Below are positions 1 to 7,711 of a DNA stretch of 46,675 nucleotides, piece after piece. Position 1 is the first letter of the stretch; every line of letters starts with the position of its first letter. This DNA is from an uncultured Clostridia bacterium (GTDB lineage Bacteria; Bacillota; Clostridia; Oscillospirales; Ruminococcaceae), in contig CANPWL010000016.1 of the NCBI GenBank assembly GCA_947584375.1, positions 1 to 46,675 on the forward strand. The letters run 5' to 3'. The notes under the pieces were generated by a model. That model made no database searches and was not told the DNA's origin. It saw only the letters and a program-made list of their open reading frames with translations. A program made the translations under genes and the position numbers.

Positions 1-34
1 GGGGGGGGGCTTAAAAGTCTAACCTTTATTAACT

Positions 35-63
35 TTGCACAAAATGATTCTTTGAAATATAAT
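35..63 (+). promoter_or_regulatory. SigA-type promoter of LRR paralogue 1
   Basis: TTGCAC (35-40) and TATAAT (58-63) are separated by 17 bp. Transcription should start near 70, leaving a leader of about 170 nt before the ATG at 239. The G9 tract ends 25 bp upstream of the -35 box. Confidence 0.6.
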
Positions 64-75
64 ATTGAATATAGG

Positions 76-111
76 GCGTAGTATGCTTATAAGGCGTACT
101 GCGTCTTTTTT
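76..111 (+). terminator. Terminator-like hairpin inside the leader
   Basis: The arms 76-86 and 94-104 pair over about 11 bp with three G-T wobbles and a 7-nt loop, followed by T6 at 106-111. It lies just downstream of the predicted start site. It would therefore either attenuate the gene, end a very short RNA, or end transcription arriving from upstream. The same element is at 44426-44461. Confidence 0.55.
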
Positions 112-238
112 GCGTTTATGGAGGTGGTAAGCAAATTATTCTTTTGGCAGAGCATAGCAGACGCTTTGCTTAGATTTACATCCCAAGTCTGCAAATGTAA
201 AACTTAAAATCAGGAAAATATTTAGGAGGAAAGAGAAA

Positions 239-2170
239 ATGAAGGTTAAAAAACTATTGTCATTGTTAGCAGCAGCAGCAATGGCAGTAACAGCGTTTAC
301 AGGTACAATATGCGCTTCGGCTGAAACAAAAACAGGAACTTGCGGAGATGTAAAATGGAGTTTCGACAGTTCAACAGGCAAGCTTACAATTTCCGGCGAG
401 GGTGAAATGGCTACGCCTCAAGATGTAGATAACGATCCTAGTTATGCTAATGATGGATCAGGGTCAACGTTAGAGAAAGGCGACTTCTCAGAAACATACA
501 CATATAAAGAATATAAGGATAATATTGTTGAGGTAGAAATCGAAGACGGAGTAACATCAATTGGATACTGTGCATTTTATCAGTTTCCGAATCTTGAAAC
601 TGTGACGATACCAAAAACAATAACCGGTTTTGGTAAAAAATTATCAGGGATGAGTATATATGGTTATCAATGTTACTCTTTTGCAGATTGTCCAAAATTA
701 AAAAATCTTACATTAAGCGAGGGTATGACAATTTTAAGCGGAAGGGCATTTTATAAATGCACAGCACTTGAAAGTGTAAGAATTCCTTCAACCCTTATGA
801 AATCAACTGGTCAAAATAGTATCTATGGTGAAAATGGTTGGGGAAATTATACATTTGAAGGCTGTTCATCGTTAAAGGATGTAACACTGCCGGAAGGGCT
901 AACTGTAATAGGAGCAGGTGCATTTGCAGAGACAGCAGTTGAAAGCATTGTTATTCCGTCAACAATACAGCAGTGGACAATTCGTTCTGAACCGAATAAT
1001 GCAGCTAATCATAATGATGCATTTTATCAGTGTAAAAAGCTTTCATCAGTTACATTTAAAAGCGGAATAACTAGCATTTATGGTACTCCATTTAGAGATT
1101 GTCCGTTACTAAAAAAGATATTTATACCTGCAACAGTAACAGATATTCATAATGCTTTTGCTAATTCTGCTAATTTGGACGAAGCGGGAATTGAAGAAAT
1201 AGCTTTTGAAGATGGTTCTCAACTCACGGAATTTGGTACTAGTGCATTTTATAGATGTATAAATTTAAAGATTTTAGAAGTTCCTGAAAATTTATCTACC
1301 GTTAAAAATAGTGTTTATCAATCTGATGGTTCAATAGAAGAGATATATGTATATTCAAAAAACGTGCATGCATATGACATACCTTATAAATATAATAAAA
1401 ATGTAAACACAAAAGTTTATTGTTTTAAAGATTCACAGGTATACAGCGATTTAATAAAAGAATCAGGATATGCACCTTATGACATCAGCAATGTTATATC
1501 AAGCAAGCTTGAAGAATTAAATACAGCAGTAGCAGAGGCAGAAAAATATCCTGAAAAGGACTACACCGCAGAGAGTTATGGAAAGCTAAAGACATTGCTT
1601 GATGAAGCTGCAACAAAGAATAATGAATCACACGTTTTAGGTTTAACGTATCTGACAGAAGATATATATACGGCAATAAAAGGCTTAGAGAAAAAGCCGC
1701 CTGAAGATAATACATCAGGTAAAGAGTCTGATTCATCAAATTCACAGCAGCAAACACCTAATAAAACCACACCACAGACGCCTACAACAGCAAGACCGAC
1801 TAAGTCAACAAGAAGTGCGGCTCAGGTGAAGAAAGACAAGTCAGCGGCTAAGAAGGCAATGAAGCAGGCAAAGATAACAAAGCTTACGGCTAAGAGCAAG
1901 GCAAAGAAGAAGATAACGGTATCTTGGAAGAAGGTCAAGAACGCAAAGGGCTATCAGGTACAGGTATCGGCAAAGAAGAACTTTAAGAAGGTAATCTACA
2001 ATAAGAGCCTTACAAAGAACAAGCTGACAATAAAGAGCTCAAAGATAAAGAGCAAAAAGACCTACTATGTAAGAGTAAGAGCATATGCTACATACAAAGA
2101 CGCAAACAATGCAACAAAGAAGATATACAGCAAGTGGGTCAAGAAGATAAGGAAAGTAAAAGCTAAATAG
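239..2170 (+). CDS. Secreted BspA-like LRR_5 / FIVAR / FN3 surface protein, paralogue 1
   Basis: This is a 643-residue secreted protein of the BspA-like leucine-rich-repeat family, typically surface adhesins or ligand binders; its ligand is unknown. The signal peptide is residues 1-29 (cleavage after ASA). An N-terminal CGDVKWSFDSSTGKLTISG strand motif follows, then LRR_5 repeats (about 75-400) recognisable by alternating IP.TVT.I and AF..C..L patterns. A FIVAR-like helical segment is at about 421-486 (DYTAESYGKLKTLLDEA), a P/T/Q-rich linker at 487-544, and a Lys-rich FN3-like module at 545-643. No LPXTG motif or terminal membrane helix is visible. The start is set by AGGAGG 10 bp upstream. 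Paralogues are at 34508 and 44584, and the last ~223 residues are almost identical in all three. Confidence 0.9.
   Translation: MKVKKLLSLLAAAAMAVTAFTGTICASAETKTGTCGDVKWSFDSSTGKLTISGEGEMATPQDVDNDPSYANDGSGSTLEKGDFSETYTYKEYKDNIVEVEIEDGVTSIGYCAFYQFPNLETVTIPKTITGFGKKLSGMSIYGYQCYSFADCPKLKNLTLSEGMTILSGRAFYKCTALESVRIPSTLMKSTGQNSIYGENGWGNYTFEGCSSLKDVTLPEGLTVIGAGAFAETAVESIVIPSTIQQWTIRSEPNNAANHNDAFYQCKKLSSVTFKSGITSIYGTPFRDCPLLKKIFIPATVTDIHNAFANSANLDEAGIEEIAFEDGSQLTEFGTSAFYRCINLKILEVPENLSTVKNSVYQSDGSIEEIYVYSKNVHAYDIPYKYNKNVNTKVYCFKDSQVYSDLIKESGYAPYDISNVISSKLEELNTAVAEAEKYPEKDYTAESYGKLKTLLDEAATKNNESHVLGLTYLTEDIYTAIKGLEKKPPEDNTSGKESDSSNSQQQTPNKTTPQTPTTARPTKSTRSAAQVKKDKSAAKKAMKQAKITKLTAKSKAKKKITVSWKKVKNAKGYQVQVSAKKNFKKVIYNKSLTKNKLTIKSSKIKSKKTYYVRVRAYATYKDANNATKKIYSKWVKKIRKVKAK
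1480..2170 (+). repeat. 3'-coding module shared by three LRR paralogues, copy 1
   Basis: About 690 bp encoding the FIVAR-like segment, linker and FN3-like module recur with only scattered substitutions at about 35705-36394 and 45660-46353. The LRR parts upstream are much more diverged between copy 3 and the others. The module itself is AAG-rich, in contrast to the AAA-rich upstream coding sequence. Confidence 0.9.
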
Positions 2171-2433
2171 CAACGGCGAACCGCCGTGGGCTCTGCCGCC
2201 TTTGGAAAATGAGATAAAGGTTAAAGTAAGTGCAACGGCAGATTTAACTATGATTAAAGTTATTAATTCTTAGACAATTCAACCTGCCGTTTAACAAAGT
2301 TTGATTTCTATAAATCTTATCCAAAGGCAGAGAGCCCCTGCCGGCTCGGCAGTCATCGTTGCCGGCGAACCGCCGCAGGCTTTGCGTCTTTGGGAAGTTT
2401 AAAAAAAGTTAATACTTATCAAAGGCGGAGGTA
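2171..2433 (+). repeat. GC-richer 3' intergenic element with inverted repeats
   Basis: No gene is visible between the LRR stop and the conserved hairpin block. The stretch is bounded by an inverted pair, CCGCCTTTGG (2198-2207) and CAAAGGCGG (about 2420-2429). It contains further inverted pieces around 2188-2206 and 2319-2337 and repeated GCGAACCGCCG-type words. A related but shorter version follows paralogue 3 (46354-46524). Paralogue 2 lacks it entirely and runs from stop codon straight into the hairpin block. It looks like a small non-coding insertion or a REP/MITE-like element. Confidence 0.5.
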
Positions 2434-2468
2434 AAAAAGCTTTCCCTAAAATTCCTAATATAAATTGT

Positions 2469-2501
2469 AAACCGCTCGGGCTTGGGATACCCGGGCGGTT
2501 T
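2469..2501 (+). terminator. Conserved GC-rich hairpin after paralogue 1
   Basis: AAACCGCTCGGG pairs with CCCGGGCGGTTT (12 bp, one wobble) around a 9-nt loop. It sits in a ~70-bp block (about 2434-2505) repeated after paralogues 2 and 3. The T run is short, so it may be a processing or stability hairpin as well as a terminator. Confidence 0.7.
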
Positions 2502-2533
2502 GCGCTGCATTATAAATATAATAATTTTTTCTT

Positions 2534-2573
2534 AAAAAAATGAGCCTGCTCTTTAAGAGTAAGCTCATTTTTA
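2534..2573 (-). terminator. Terminator of gap (bidirectional-looking)
   Basis: ATGAGC (2540-2545) and GCTCAT (2563-2568) form the stem base, with partly paired bases between. The A7 at 2534-2540 becomes a T run on the minus strand, 20-60 bp past the gap stop codon. Confidence 0.75.
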
Positions 2574-2592
2574 ATAATATCATAAATCAATT

Positions 2593-3630
2593 TTAGCCAA
2601 GTTCAGCGAAGTACTTGATTGTTCTTACCATCTGGCTTGTATATGAGTTTTCATTGTCATACCATGAAACAACCTGAACCTCATACAGACCGTCACCGAT
2701 AGGTGCGACCATTGTTTGAGTTGCGTCAAAGAGTGAGCCGTATTTCATTCCGATAACGTCTGAAGAAACGATAGGATCTTCGTTATAGCCGAATGACTCG
2801 CTTGCAGCAGCCTTCATAGCAGCGTTGATGCCTTCCTTAGTAACATTATCGCCCTTAACAACAGCTGTAAGGATTGTTGTTGAACCTGTTGGAACAGGAA
2901 CTCTCTGTGCAGAACCAATTAGTTTTCCGTTAAGTTCAGGAATTACAAGACCGATAGCCTTAGCAGCGCCTGTTGAGTTAGGAACAATGTTAGCAGCGCC
3001 TGCTCTTGCTCTTCTCAAATCGCCCTTTCTGTGAGGACCGTCAAGAATCATCTGGTCGCCGGTGTAAGCGTGGATAGTTGACATAATACCGCTTTGGATT
3101 TCAGCATACTTGTTAAGAGTGTCAGCCATAGGAGCTAAACAGTTAGTTGTGCAAGATGCAGCTGAAATGATTTTGTCATCCTTAGTAAGATTGCCTTCAT
3201 TTACTGAGAAAACGATTGTTTTTAGGTCATTTCCGGCAGGAGCTGAAATAACAACCTTCTTAGCACCTGCGTCGATGTGTGCCTGGCTCTTGTCTTTTGA
3301 ACAGTAGAAACCTGTACACTCAAGAACAACGTCAACGCCCAGTTCTCCCCATGGAAGATCAGCGGCATTTGCTTCTTTATAGATTGTAAGTGTCTTACCG
3401 TCAACAGTAATTGTATTTGCTTCATCATCAGCCTCAACTGTGTGAAGTCCCTCGCCGATTGTTCCGCAATATCCGCCCTGAGCGGTATCATACTTTAATA
3501 AATTAGCGAGCATTGAAGGCTTTGTCAAATCGTTTATTGCAACGATTTCATAACCCTCTGCACCAAACATCTGTCTGAATGCCAAACGACCGATACGGCC
3601 GAAACCATTAATTGCGACTTTTACTGCCAT
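2593..3630 (-). CDS. gap: Glyceraldehyde-3-phosphate dehydrogenase, type I
   Basis: This cytosolic glycolytic enzyme oxidises and phosphorylates glyceraldehyde-3-phosphate to 1,3-bisphosphoglycerate with NAD. At 345 residues it has the usual family length. The Rossmann start INGFGRIGR is at residues 7-15 and the active-site motif SCTTNC is at 159-164 with catalytic Cys160. The later signatures [20 protein letters not shown] and [13 protein letters not shown] are intact. The ribosome site AGGAGG lies about 10 bp upstream of the ATG. It is monocistronic, with its own promoter and terminator, and sits between unrelated surface-protein genes without other glycolytic genes. Confidence 0.98.
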   Translation of the reverse strand: MAVKVAINGFGRIGRLAFRQMFGAEGYEIVAINDLTKPSMLANLLKYDTAQGGYCGTIGEGLHTVEADDEANTITVDGKTLTIYKEANAADLPWGELGVDVVLECTGFYCSKDKSQAHIDAGAKKVVISAPAGNDLKTIVFSVNEGNLTKDDKIISAASCTTNCLAPMADTLNKYAEIQSGIMSTIHAYTGDQMILDGPHRKGDLRRARAGAANIVPNSTGAAKAIGLVIPELNGKLIGSAQRVPVPTGSTTILTAVVKGDNVTKEGINAAMKAAASESFGYNEDPIVSSDVIGMKYGSLFDATQTMVAPIGDGLYEVQVVSWYDNENSYTSQMVRTIKYFAELG

Positions 3631-3664
3631 AATTAATATACCTCCTAATAGATTTAATAAATAT

Positions 3665-3693
3665 ATCTTACACTATTTCCAATAATATTGCAA
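3665..3693 (-). promoter_or_regulatory. Promoter of gap
   Basis: Reading the minus strand, TTGCAA (3688-3693), a 17-bp spacer and TAAGAT (3665-3670) lie about 35 bp upstream of the gap start codon. Confidence 0.55.
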
Positions 3694-3777
3694 GTGTTTT
3701 AGAAAAAATTACTTGTATTTTAAATAAACTTTACCTGAACATTTTTTAAAATTTTAATGCTTTATATTTGAGAATAT

Positions 3778-3960
3778 TTATTTGTTTCTTATTTTTTTAT
3801 TATTATCGTCTAAGTTTTCCAAAGCATACTCGCAGCACTGAATGACTAGCTGGTTAAAGCTTATATCATTCTTACTTGCAAGAGTCTCCAGCTTTGCAAT
3901 AAGGTCTTCGGGCATCCTTATTGTTTTGTTAAAGGACTGCACTTTTCTTATTTCAAACAT
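3778..3960 (-). CDS. Small ribbon-helix-helix protein (Arc/YlcI-like)
   Basis: This 60-residue protein carries the pattern FNKTIRMPEDLIAKLETLA followed by ISFNQLVIQCCEYALENL. That is the strand-helix-helix layout of Arc-like or YlcI/YnfO-type (DUF3950-like) DNA-binding proteins. It has no adjacent toxin gene and no obvious operon partner. The ribosome site is weak (CGGAG about 12 bp upstream); a better AGGAGGG lies about 29 bp upstream but has no in-frame start near it. It could be a small transcription regulator or an orphan antitoxin; its target is unknown. Confidence 0.7.
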   Translation of the reverse strand: MFEIRKVQSFNKTIRMPEDLIAKLETLASKNDISFNQLVIQCCEYALENLDDNNKKIRNK

Positions 3961-4125
3961 AATAATTTTATGCTCCGATGTGGAACAAACCCTCCTTTTT
4001 ATTGTGTTAAATTTAATTGCACTGACAATTCAAATTTACACAATAATTATATCTTTTATTCAAAGTTATTAATATATTAGTTATTTAATTGCAATAATGT
4101 ATTATAAAAAACATTTAATAAATAC

Positions 4126-4154
4126 TTGCAATTTTAAATGCAGTATGGTATAAT
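4126..4154 (+). promoter_or_regulatory. Promoter of the three-gene surface-protein cluster
   Basis: TTGCAA (4126-4131), exactly 17 bp, then TATAAT (4149-4154), about 30 bp upstream of the first ATG. Confidence 0.7.
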
Positions 4155-4183
4155 GTTGAAAATAATTAATAGGGAGATCTATT

Positions 4184-5092
4184 ATGATGAAAAGAATTAT
4201 TAGTTTGCTGACAACGCTTGTTATGGCAGTTAGTTTGGCAGGGGTGTTTCCTGCGGTGACGGCTGGAGCATATGTATCAGGTGATTGGGAATATGTAAGG
4301 CTATCGGCTACAACAGCACAAATTACCCAATTTAACGGAACAGGTGTATTTGATGTGACAATACCAAGCAGCCTTGGTGGATATACGATAACCGAAATTG
4401 GTGAAGATGCATTCGCTGATTATGTTAATGGTTATAGTGAAAGTATTGAATCAGTAATTATGCCGGATACAATAACAAAAATATGGGATAGGGCTTTTAA
4501 AACCTGTACGAGTTTATCTTATGTTAAGTTTTCATCTAAATTAAAAGAGATACATCATTCTGCATTTTACGATACAAATTTAAAAAATGTGATACTTCCT
4601 GAAGGACTTCAGGTAATTGGGGAAAATGCGTTTTATAATAGAGTTTTGCAAACAGCTTATATTCCTAGTAGCGTAATAAAAATAGAAGATGATGGTATAC
4701 CAGTAAGTTCTACAAAATATATTTATGCGCCTTTCGGTTCATATGCGCAAAGATATGCGGCTCATAATAATATTTCATTTAGGAGCACAACAAAACCGAA
4801 TATAGCTAAATGTTCAAAGCCTAGATTAAAGAAAGCAAAAAAAGCTTTGAAAGTATCTTGGAATCAGGTTTCAGGTGCTGCGGGTTATAATATTTTATAT
4901 TCAAGAAAAAAATCATTTAGTGGTTCTAAGATGAAAACTGTACAAGGGACTTCAAAGAAAATAAAAGGTTTAAAGAAAAAGAAAAAGTATTATGTTAAGG
5001 TAAGAGCATATAGCTATTATTATTCTAAAACTGGAAGTACGATAAAAGTTTGTGGTTCTTGGTCTAAGTCAAAATCAAAGAAAACAAAATAG
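4184..5092 (+). CDS. Secreted LRR_5 protein with Lys-rich FN3-like C-terminus
   Basis: The product is 302 residues, exported by a signal peptide of about 30 residues (LAGVFPAVTAGA). A short LRR_5 section (about 65-190) shows ITEIGEDAFADY, ITKIWDRAFKTC and LQVIGENAFYN units. A Lys-rich FN3-like module (about 210-302) with LKVSWNQVSGAAGYNILYS and KKYYVKVRAYSYY follows. There is no sorting motif. Two adjacent ATG codons (4184 and 4187) follow AGGGAG; the first is used here. It is the first of three tandem genes with closely related signal peptides, which suggests local duplication and N-terminal diversification. Confidence 0.85.
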   Translation: MMKRIISLLTTLVMAVSLAGVFPAVTAGAYVSGDWEYVRLSATTAQITQFNGTGVFDVTIPSSLGGYTITEIGEDAFADYVNGYSESIESVIMPDTITKIWDRAFKTCTSLSYVKFSSKLKEIHHSAFYDTNLKNVILPEGLQVIGENAFYNRVLQTAYIPSSVIKIEDDGIPVSSTKYIYAPFGSYAQRYAAHNNISFRSTTKPNIAKCSKPRLKKAKKALKVSWNQVSGAAGYNILYSRKKSFSGSKMKTVQGTSKKIKGLKKKKKYYVKVRAYSYYYSKTGSTIKVCGSWSKSKSKKTK

Positions 5093-5175
5093 AATATTTT
5101 GAAGTTTAGCAGTAAAAATCGCTCTAAGTTTTTTGAGTGTAAAATTATATTTAATAAATGAAAGGTTGAATTTAA

Positions 5176-6114
5176 ATGAAAAGAAAATTTTTAAGCATTA
5201 TGACAACTTTAGTTATGGTTATTAGTTTGGTGGGCGTTCTGCCTGCGGTAACGGCGAGTGCAGGTGGAGGTACTGGCAATGGTAATGAGTATATTGAGGT
5301 TGATGATTTTATGTGTATAGTTTCAAAGAATGATATAGTATCAATTGTCGGTTATTCTGGCACTGAAACTTCAATTAAAATCCCAGATACAATAAACGGA
5401 AAAGCTGTGACAAGTATTGATGATTATGCTTTTAGTTACCGTGAAAATTTAACAAGCATAACAATACCAGATAGCATAACATGTATTGGATATGAAGCAT
5501 TTTATGATTGCGAAAATTTAACTAGCGTAACTATTCCAAAAAATGTTACAGAAATTGGTGATTATGCGTTTGGTTTCTATTTGAATTTGTATTGGGATAA
5601 CGATTCTGATTCTGAAATTGAGGAAATAGTTAAATTTAATAATTTTAAAATTTATTGCTATGCTGGTACAGCAGGAGAACAGTATGCTAAGGATAACGGT
5701 TTTAATTATGAACTTTTAGATGGCTCAAATACGCCAAACAACCCAAACAACAACTCAACCAAACCAAATCAAACCGTCAGCCCTATAAACAACACAAAGA
5801 CAACCCCAAGCACAAACAAAGTAACCGTAACCAAACCCGCTAAAGTAAAATCAGTTAAGCTGACCGCCAAGAAAAAGAAATTGAATGTAAAGTGGAAAAA
5901 GGTCAGCGGAGCAACAGGTTATGAGGTTATGTATGCTAAAAATAATAAATTCACAAAAGGCAAGAAAACAGTTAAGGTAAAGAAAAACAAGGTAACTCTT
6001 AAAAGGTTGAAATCAAAGAAAAAGTATTTTGTAAAAGTAAGGGCATACAAGACCGTAAACGGCAATACAAGTTACGGTAAATGGTCGAAAGTTGCTAAGA
6101 AAAAGGTGAAATAG
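5176..6114 (+). CDS. Secreted LRR_5 protein with PN-rich linker and FN3-like C-terminus
   Basis: This 312-residue exported protein has a signal peptide at 1-29. Two or three clear LRR_5 units follow (LTSITIPDSITCIGYEAF and LTSVTIPKNVTEIGDYAF, about 85-135). An Asn/Pro/Thr-rich linker (about 183-220) leads to a Lys-rich FN3-like module at about 222-312. The linker and FN3 module are nearly identical to those of the next gene, although the N-terminal halves are unrelated. It lies 83 bp after the previous gene and 17 bp before the next, probably in one transcript. A GAAAGG ribosome site precedes the ATG. Confidence 0.85.
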   Translation: MKRKFLSIMTTLVMVISLVGVLPAVTASAGGGTGNGNEYIEVDDFMCIVSKNDIVSIVGYSGTETSIKIPDTINGKAVTSIDDYAFSYRENLTSITIPDSITCIGYEAFYDCENLTSVTIPKNVTEIGDYAFGFYLNLYWDNDSDSEIEEIVKFNNFKIYCYAGTAGEQYAKDNGFNYELLDGSNTPNNPNNNSTKPNQTVSPINNTKTTPSTNKVTVTKPAKVKSVKLTAKKKKLNVKWKKVSGATGYEVMYAKNNKFTKGKKTVKVKKNKVTLKRLKSKKKYFVKVRAYKTVNGNTSYGKWSKVAKKKVK

Positions 6115-6131
6115 TTAGGAGAAATATTATA

Positions 6132-7493
6132 ATGAAAAGGATTTTAAATTTATTGACAGCTTTGGTTATGGCAATTAGTTTGGCAGGAGCTTTACCTTCA
6201 ATAGCAGAGGCTGTAAATGTTGGTGAACCTTTAGAAGGGTATGTTTGTACATATTATGAAAACAGTGGCGGTGATTGGGAAAAGTATACCTATGATGCAA
6301 ATGGTAATATGACATATTATGAAAACAGTGGCGGTGATTGGGAAAAGGATACCTATGATGCAAACGGTAATATGACATATTATGAAGACAGTGACGGTAC
6401 TTGGCATAAGTATACCTATGATTCAAACGGAAATATGATATATCGTGAAGACAGTGACGGTGGTTGGGCTAAATTTGAATACGATTCAAATGGAAATGAA
6501 ACATATTATGAAGACAGTGACGGTTTCTGGGCAAAGCATACCTATGATTCAAATGGAAACTGTACATATTATGAACGCAGTGACGGTTATTGGGATAAGT
6601 ATACCTATGATTCAAATGGAAATCAAACATATTGTGAAACCAATGACGGTTATTGGGCAAAGCATACCTATGATTCAAATGGTAATGAAACATATTGGTC
6701 AAACAGCGACGGTACTTGGGAAAAGTACACCTATGATTCAAATGGAAATATGACATATTGTGAAGACAGTTATGGTGATTGGACTAAATGGGAATATGAT
6801 TCAAATGGAAATATGACATATTGTGAAGACAGTTATGGTGATTGGACTAAATGGGAATATGATTCAAATGGAAATATGACATATGAGGAAGACAATGACG
6901 GTACTTGGGAAAAGTACACCTATGATTCAAACGGAAATGAGACATATTATGAAGACAGTGACGGTTGTTGGGATAAGTATACCTATGATTCAAATGGAAA
7001 TATGACATATTATGAAGACAATGACGGTGATTGGGCAAAAGCAACCTATGCCAAAATAGGCAGTAATGCGTCAATGGGATTACCTGAAAAACCAAGTGAT
7101 AATACAAACAATAATCAAAGCAATAAACCAAACAACAACTCAACCAAACCAAATCAAACCGTCAGCCCAATAAATAACACAAAGACCCCAAATACAACAA
7201 AAGTTACCGTAACCAAACCCGCAAAAGTAAAATCCGTTAAGCTGACTGCTAAAAAAAAGAAACTGAATGTAAAGTGGAAAAAGGTAAGCGGAGCAACAGG
7301 CTATGAGGTTATGTACGCTAAAAATAATAAATTCAAAGGCAAGAAAACGGTTAAGGTAAAGAAAAACAAGGTAACATTAAAGAGGTTGAAATCTAAGAAA
7401 AAGTATTTTGTTAAGGTAAGAGCATATAAGACTGTAAACGGCAATAAGAAATACGGCAAATGGAGCAAAACTAAAAAAGTTAAGGTAAAATAA
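6132..7493 (+). CDS. Secreted YD-like tandem-repeat protein with FN3-like C-terminus
   Basis: A 453-residue secreted protein. After the signal peptide (1-27) come 13 tandem 21-residue units from residue 40, with the consensus TYYEDSDGxWxKYTYDSNGNM, the last one degenerate. The YDSNGN core resembles YD repeats of RHS/Wap-type proteins, which form carbohydrate-binding beta-structures, but no RHS core or toxin domain is present. An N/P/T-rich linker and Lys-rich FN3-like module (about 365-453) match the preceding gene. The ribosome site is TAGGAGA. The function is not known; surface attachment or ligand binding is the likely role. Confidence 0.85.
   Translation: MKRILNLLTALVMAISLAGALPSIAEAVNVGEPLEGYVCTYYENSGGDWEKYTYDANGNMTYYENSGGDWEKDTYDANGNMTYYEDSDGTWHKYTYDSNGNMIYREDSDGGWAKFEYDSNGNETYYEDSDGFWAKHTYDSNGNCTYYERSDGYWDKYTYDSNGNQTYCETNDGYWAKHTYDSNGNETYWSNSDGTWEKYTYDSNGNMTYCEDSYGDWTKWEYDSNGNMTYCEDSYGDWTKWEYDSNGNMTYEEDNDGTWEKYTYDSNGNETYYEDSDGCWDKYTYDSNGNMTYYEDNDGDWAKATYAKIGSNASMGLPEKPSDNTNNNQSNKPNNNSTKPNQTVSPINNTKTPNTTKVTVTKPAKVKSVKLTAKKKKLNVKWKKVSGATGYEVMYAKNNKFKGKKTVKVKKNKVTLKRLKSKKKYFVKVRAYKTVNGNKKYGKWSKTKKVKVK
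6249..7067 (+). repeat. 13 x 63-bp in-frame tandem repeat
   Basis: The period is exactly 63 bp. Units 9 (6753-6815) and 10 (6816-6878) are identical at nucleotide level, a sign of recent unit duplication. Because 63 is a multiple of three, other frames also stay open through parts of the array, producing spurious His-rich antisense reading frames. Confidence 0.95.
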
Positions 7494-7517
7494 TATAATA
7501 TAAAACAATCAATAGAG

Positions 7518-7550
7518 AACCTGTACAGAAATGTATAGGTTTTCTTTTTT
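7518..7550 (+). terminator. Terminator of the three-gene surface cluster
   Basis: AACCTGTACA and TGTATAGGTT pair over 10 bp (one wobble) around a GAAA loop, followed by TTCTTTTTT. Confidence 0.9.
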
Positions 7551-7645
7551 ATTGCAGGATAATATAAAAAGATATAAGTCAAAACGAAATAAAAAACTTG
7601 AAAATTACTTTTTTTATCAAACAGTAGCATTTTTCGAGCATATGT

Positions 7646-7654
7646 GCTATAATA
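7646..7654 (+). promoter_or_regulatory. Extended -10 promoter for the kinase-like gene
   Basis: TGCTATAAT is an extended -10 element (TGn plus TATAAT) without a good -35 box. A TTGACA at 7665-7670 with GATAAT 15 bp later is an alternative. Confidence 0.4.
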
Positions 7655-7711
7655 TATTATAATTTGACAAAAAAGATTAAATATGGATAATTTTTATGGC
7701 AAGAGGTAACT

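Larger units (their letters stand above)
1..238 (+). repeat. Leader direct repeat, copy A (G9 tract, promoter, hairpin, SD)
   Basis: The first 238 bases recur almost unchanged at 44351-44583. Both copies begin with nine G residues followed by a C. They continue with the same promoter, a terminator-like hairpin and the same AGGAGG ribosome site before an LRR gene. Differences are few: CT/TC swaps, TTTTGG versus TACGG, and a short deletion near the ribosome site. The window begins inside or at the G tract, so its true left end is not visible. Confidence 0.9.

Noticed and set aside
118-207. A 29-codon upstream frame in the leader of paralogue 1
   Set aside because: There is no ribosome site before its ATG, and the second copy of the leader has a stop after 12 codons.
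3842-4072. A hydrophobic plus-strand frame of 76 codons
   Set aside because: It is antisense to the ribbon-helix-helix gene, which has the recognisable family pattern; no ribosome site precedes it.
6175-7152. Antisense and shifted reading frames rich in His, Asn and Arg inside the YD-like gene
   Set aside because: They exist because the 63-bp repeat keeps several frames open. They lack ribosome sites and signal sequences.
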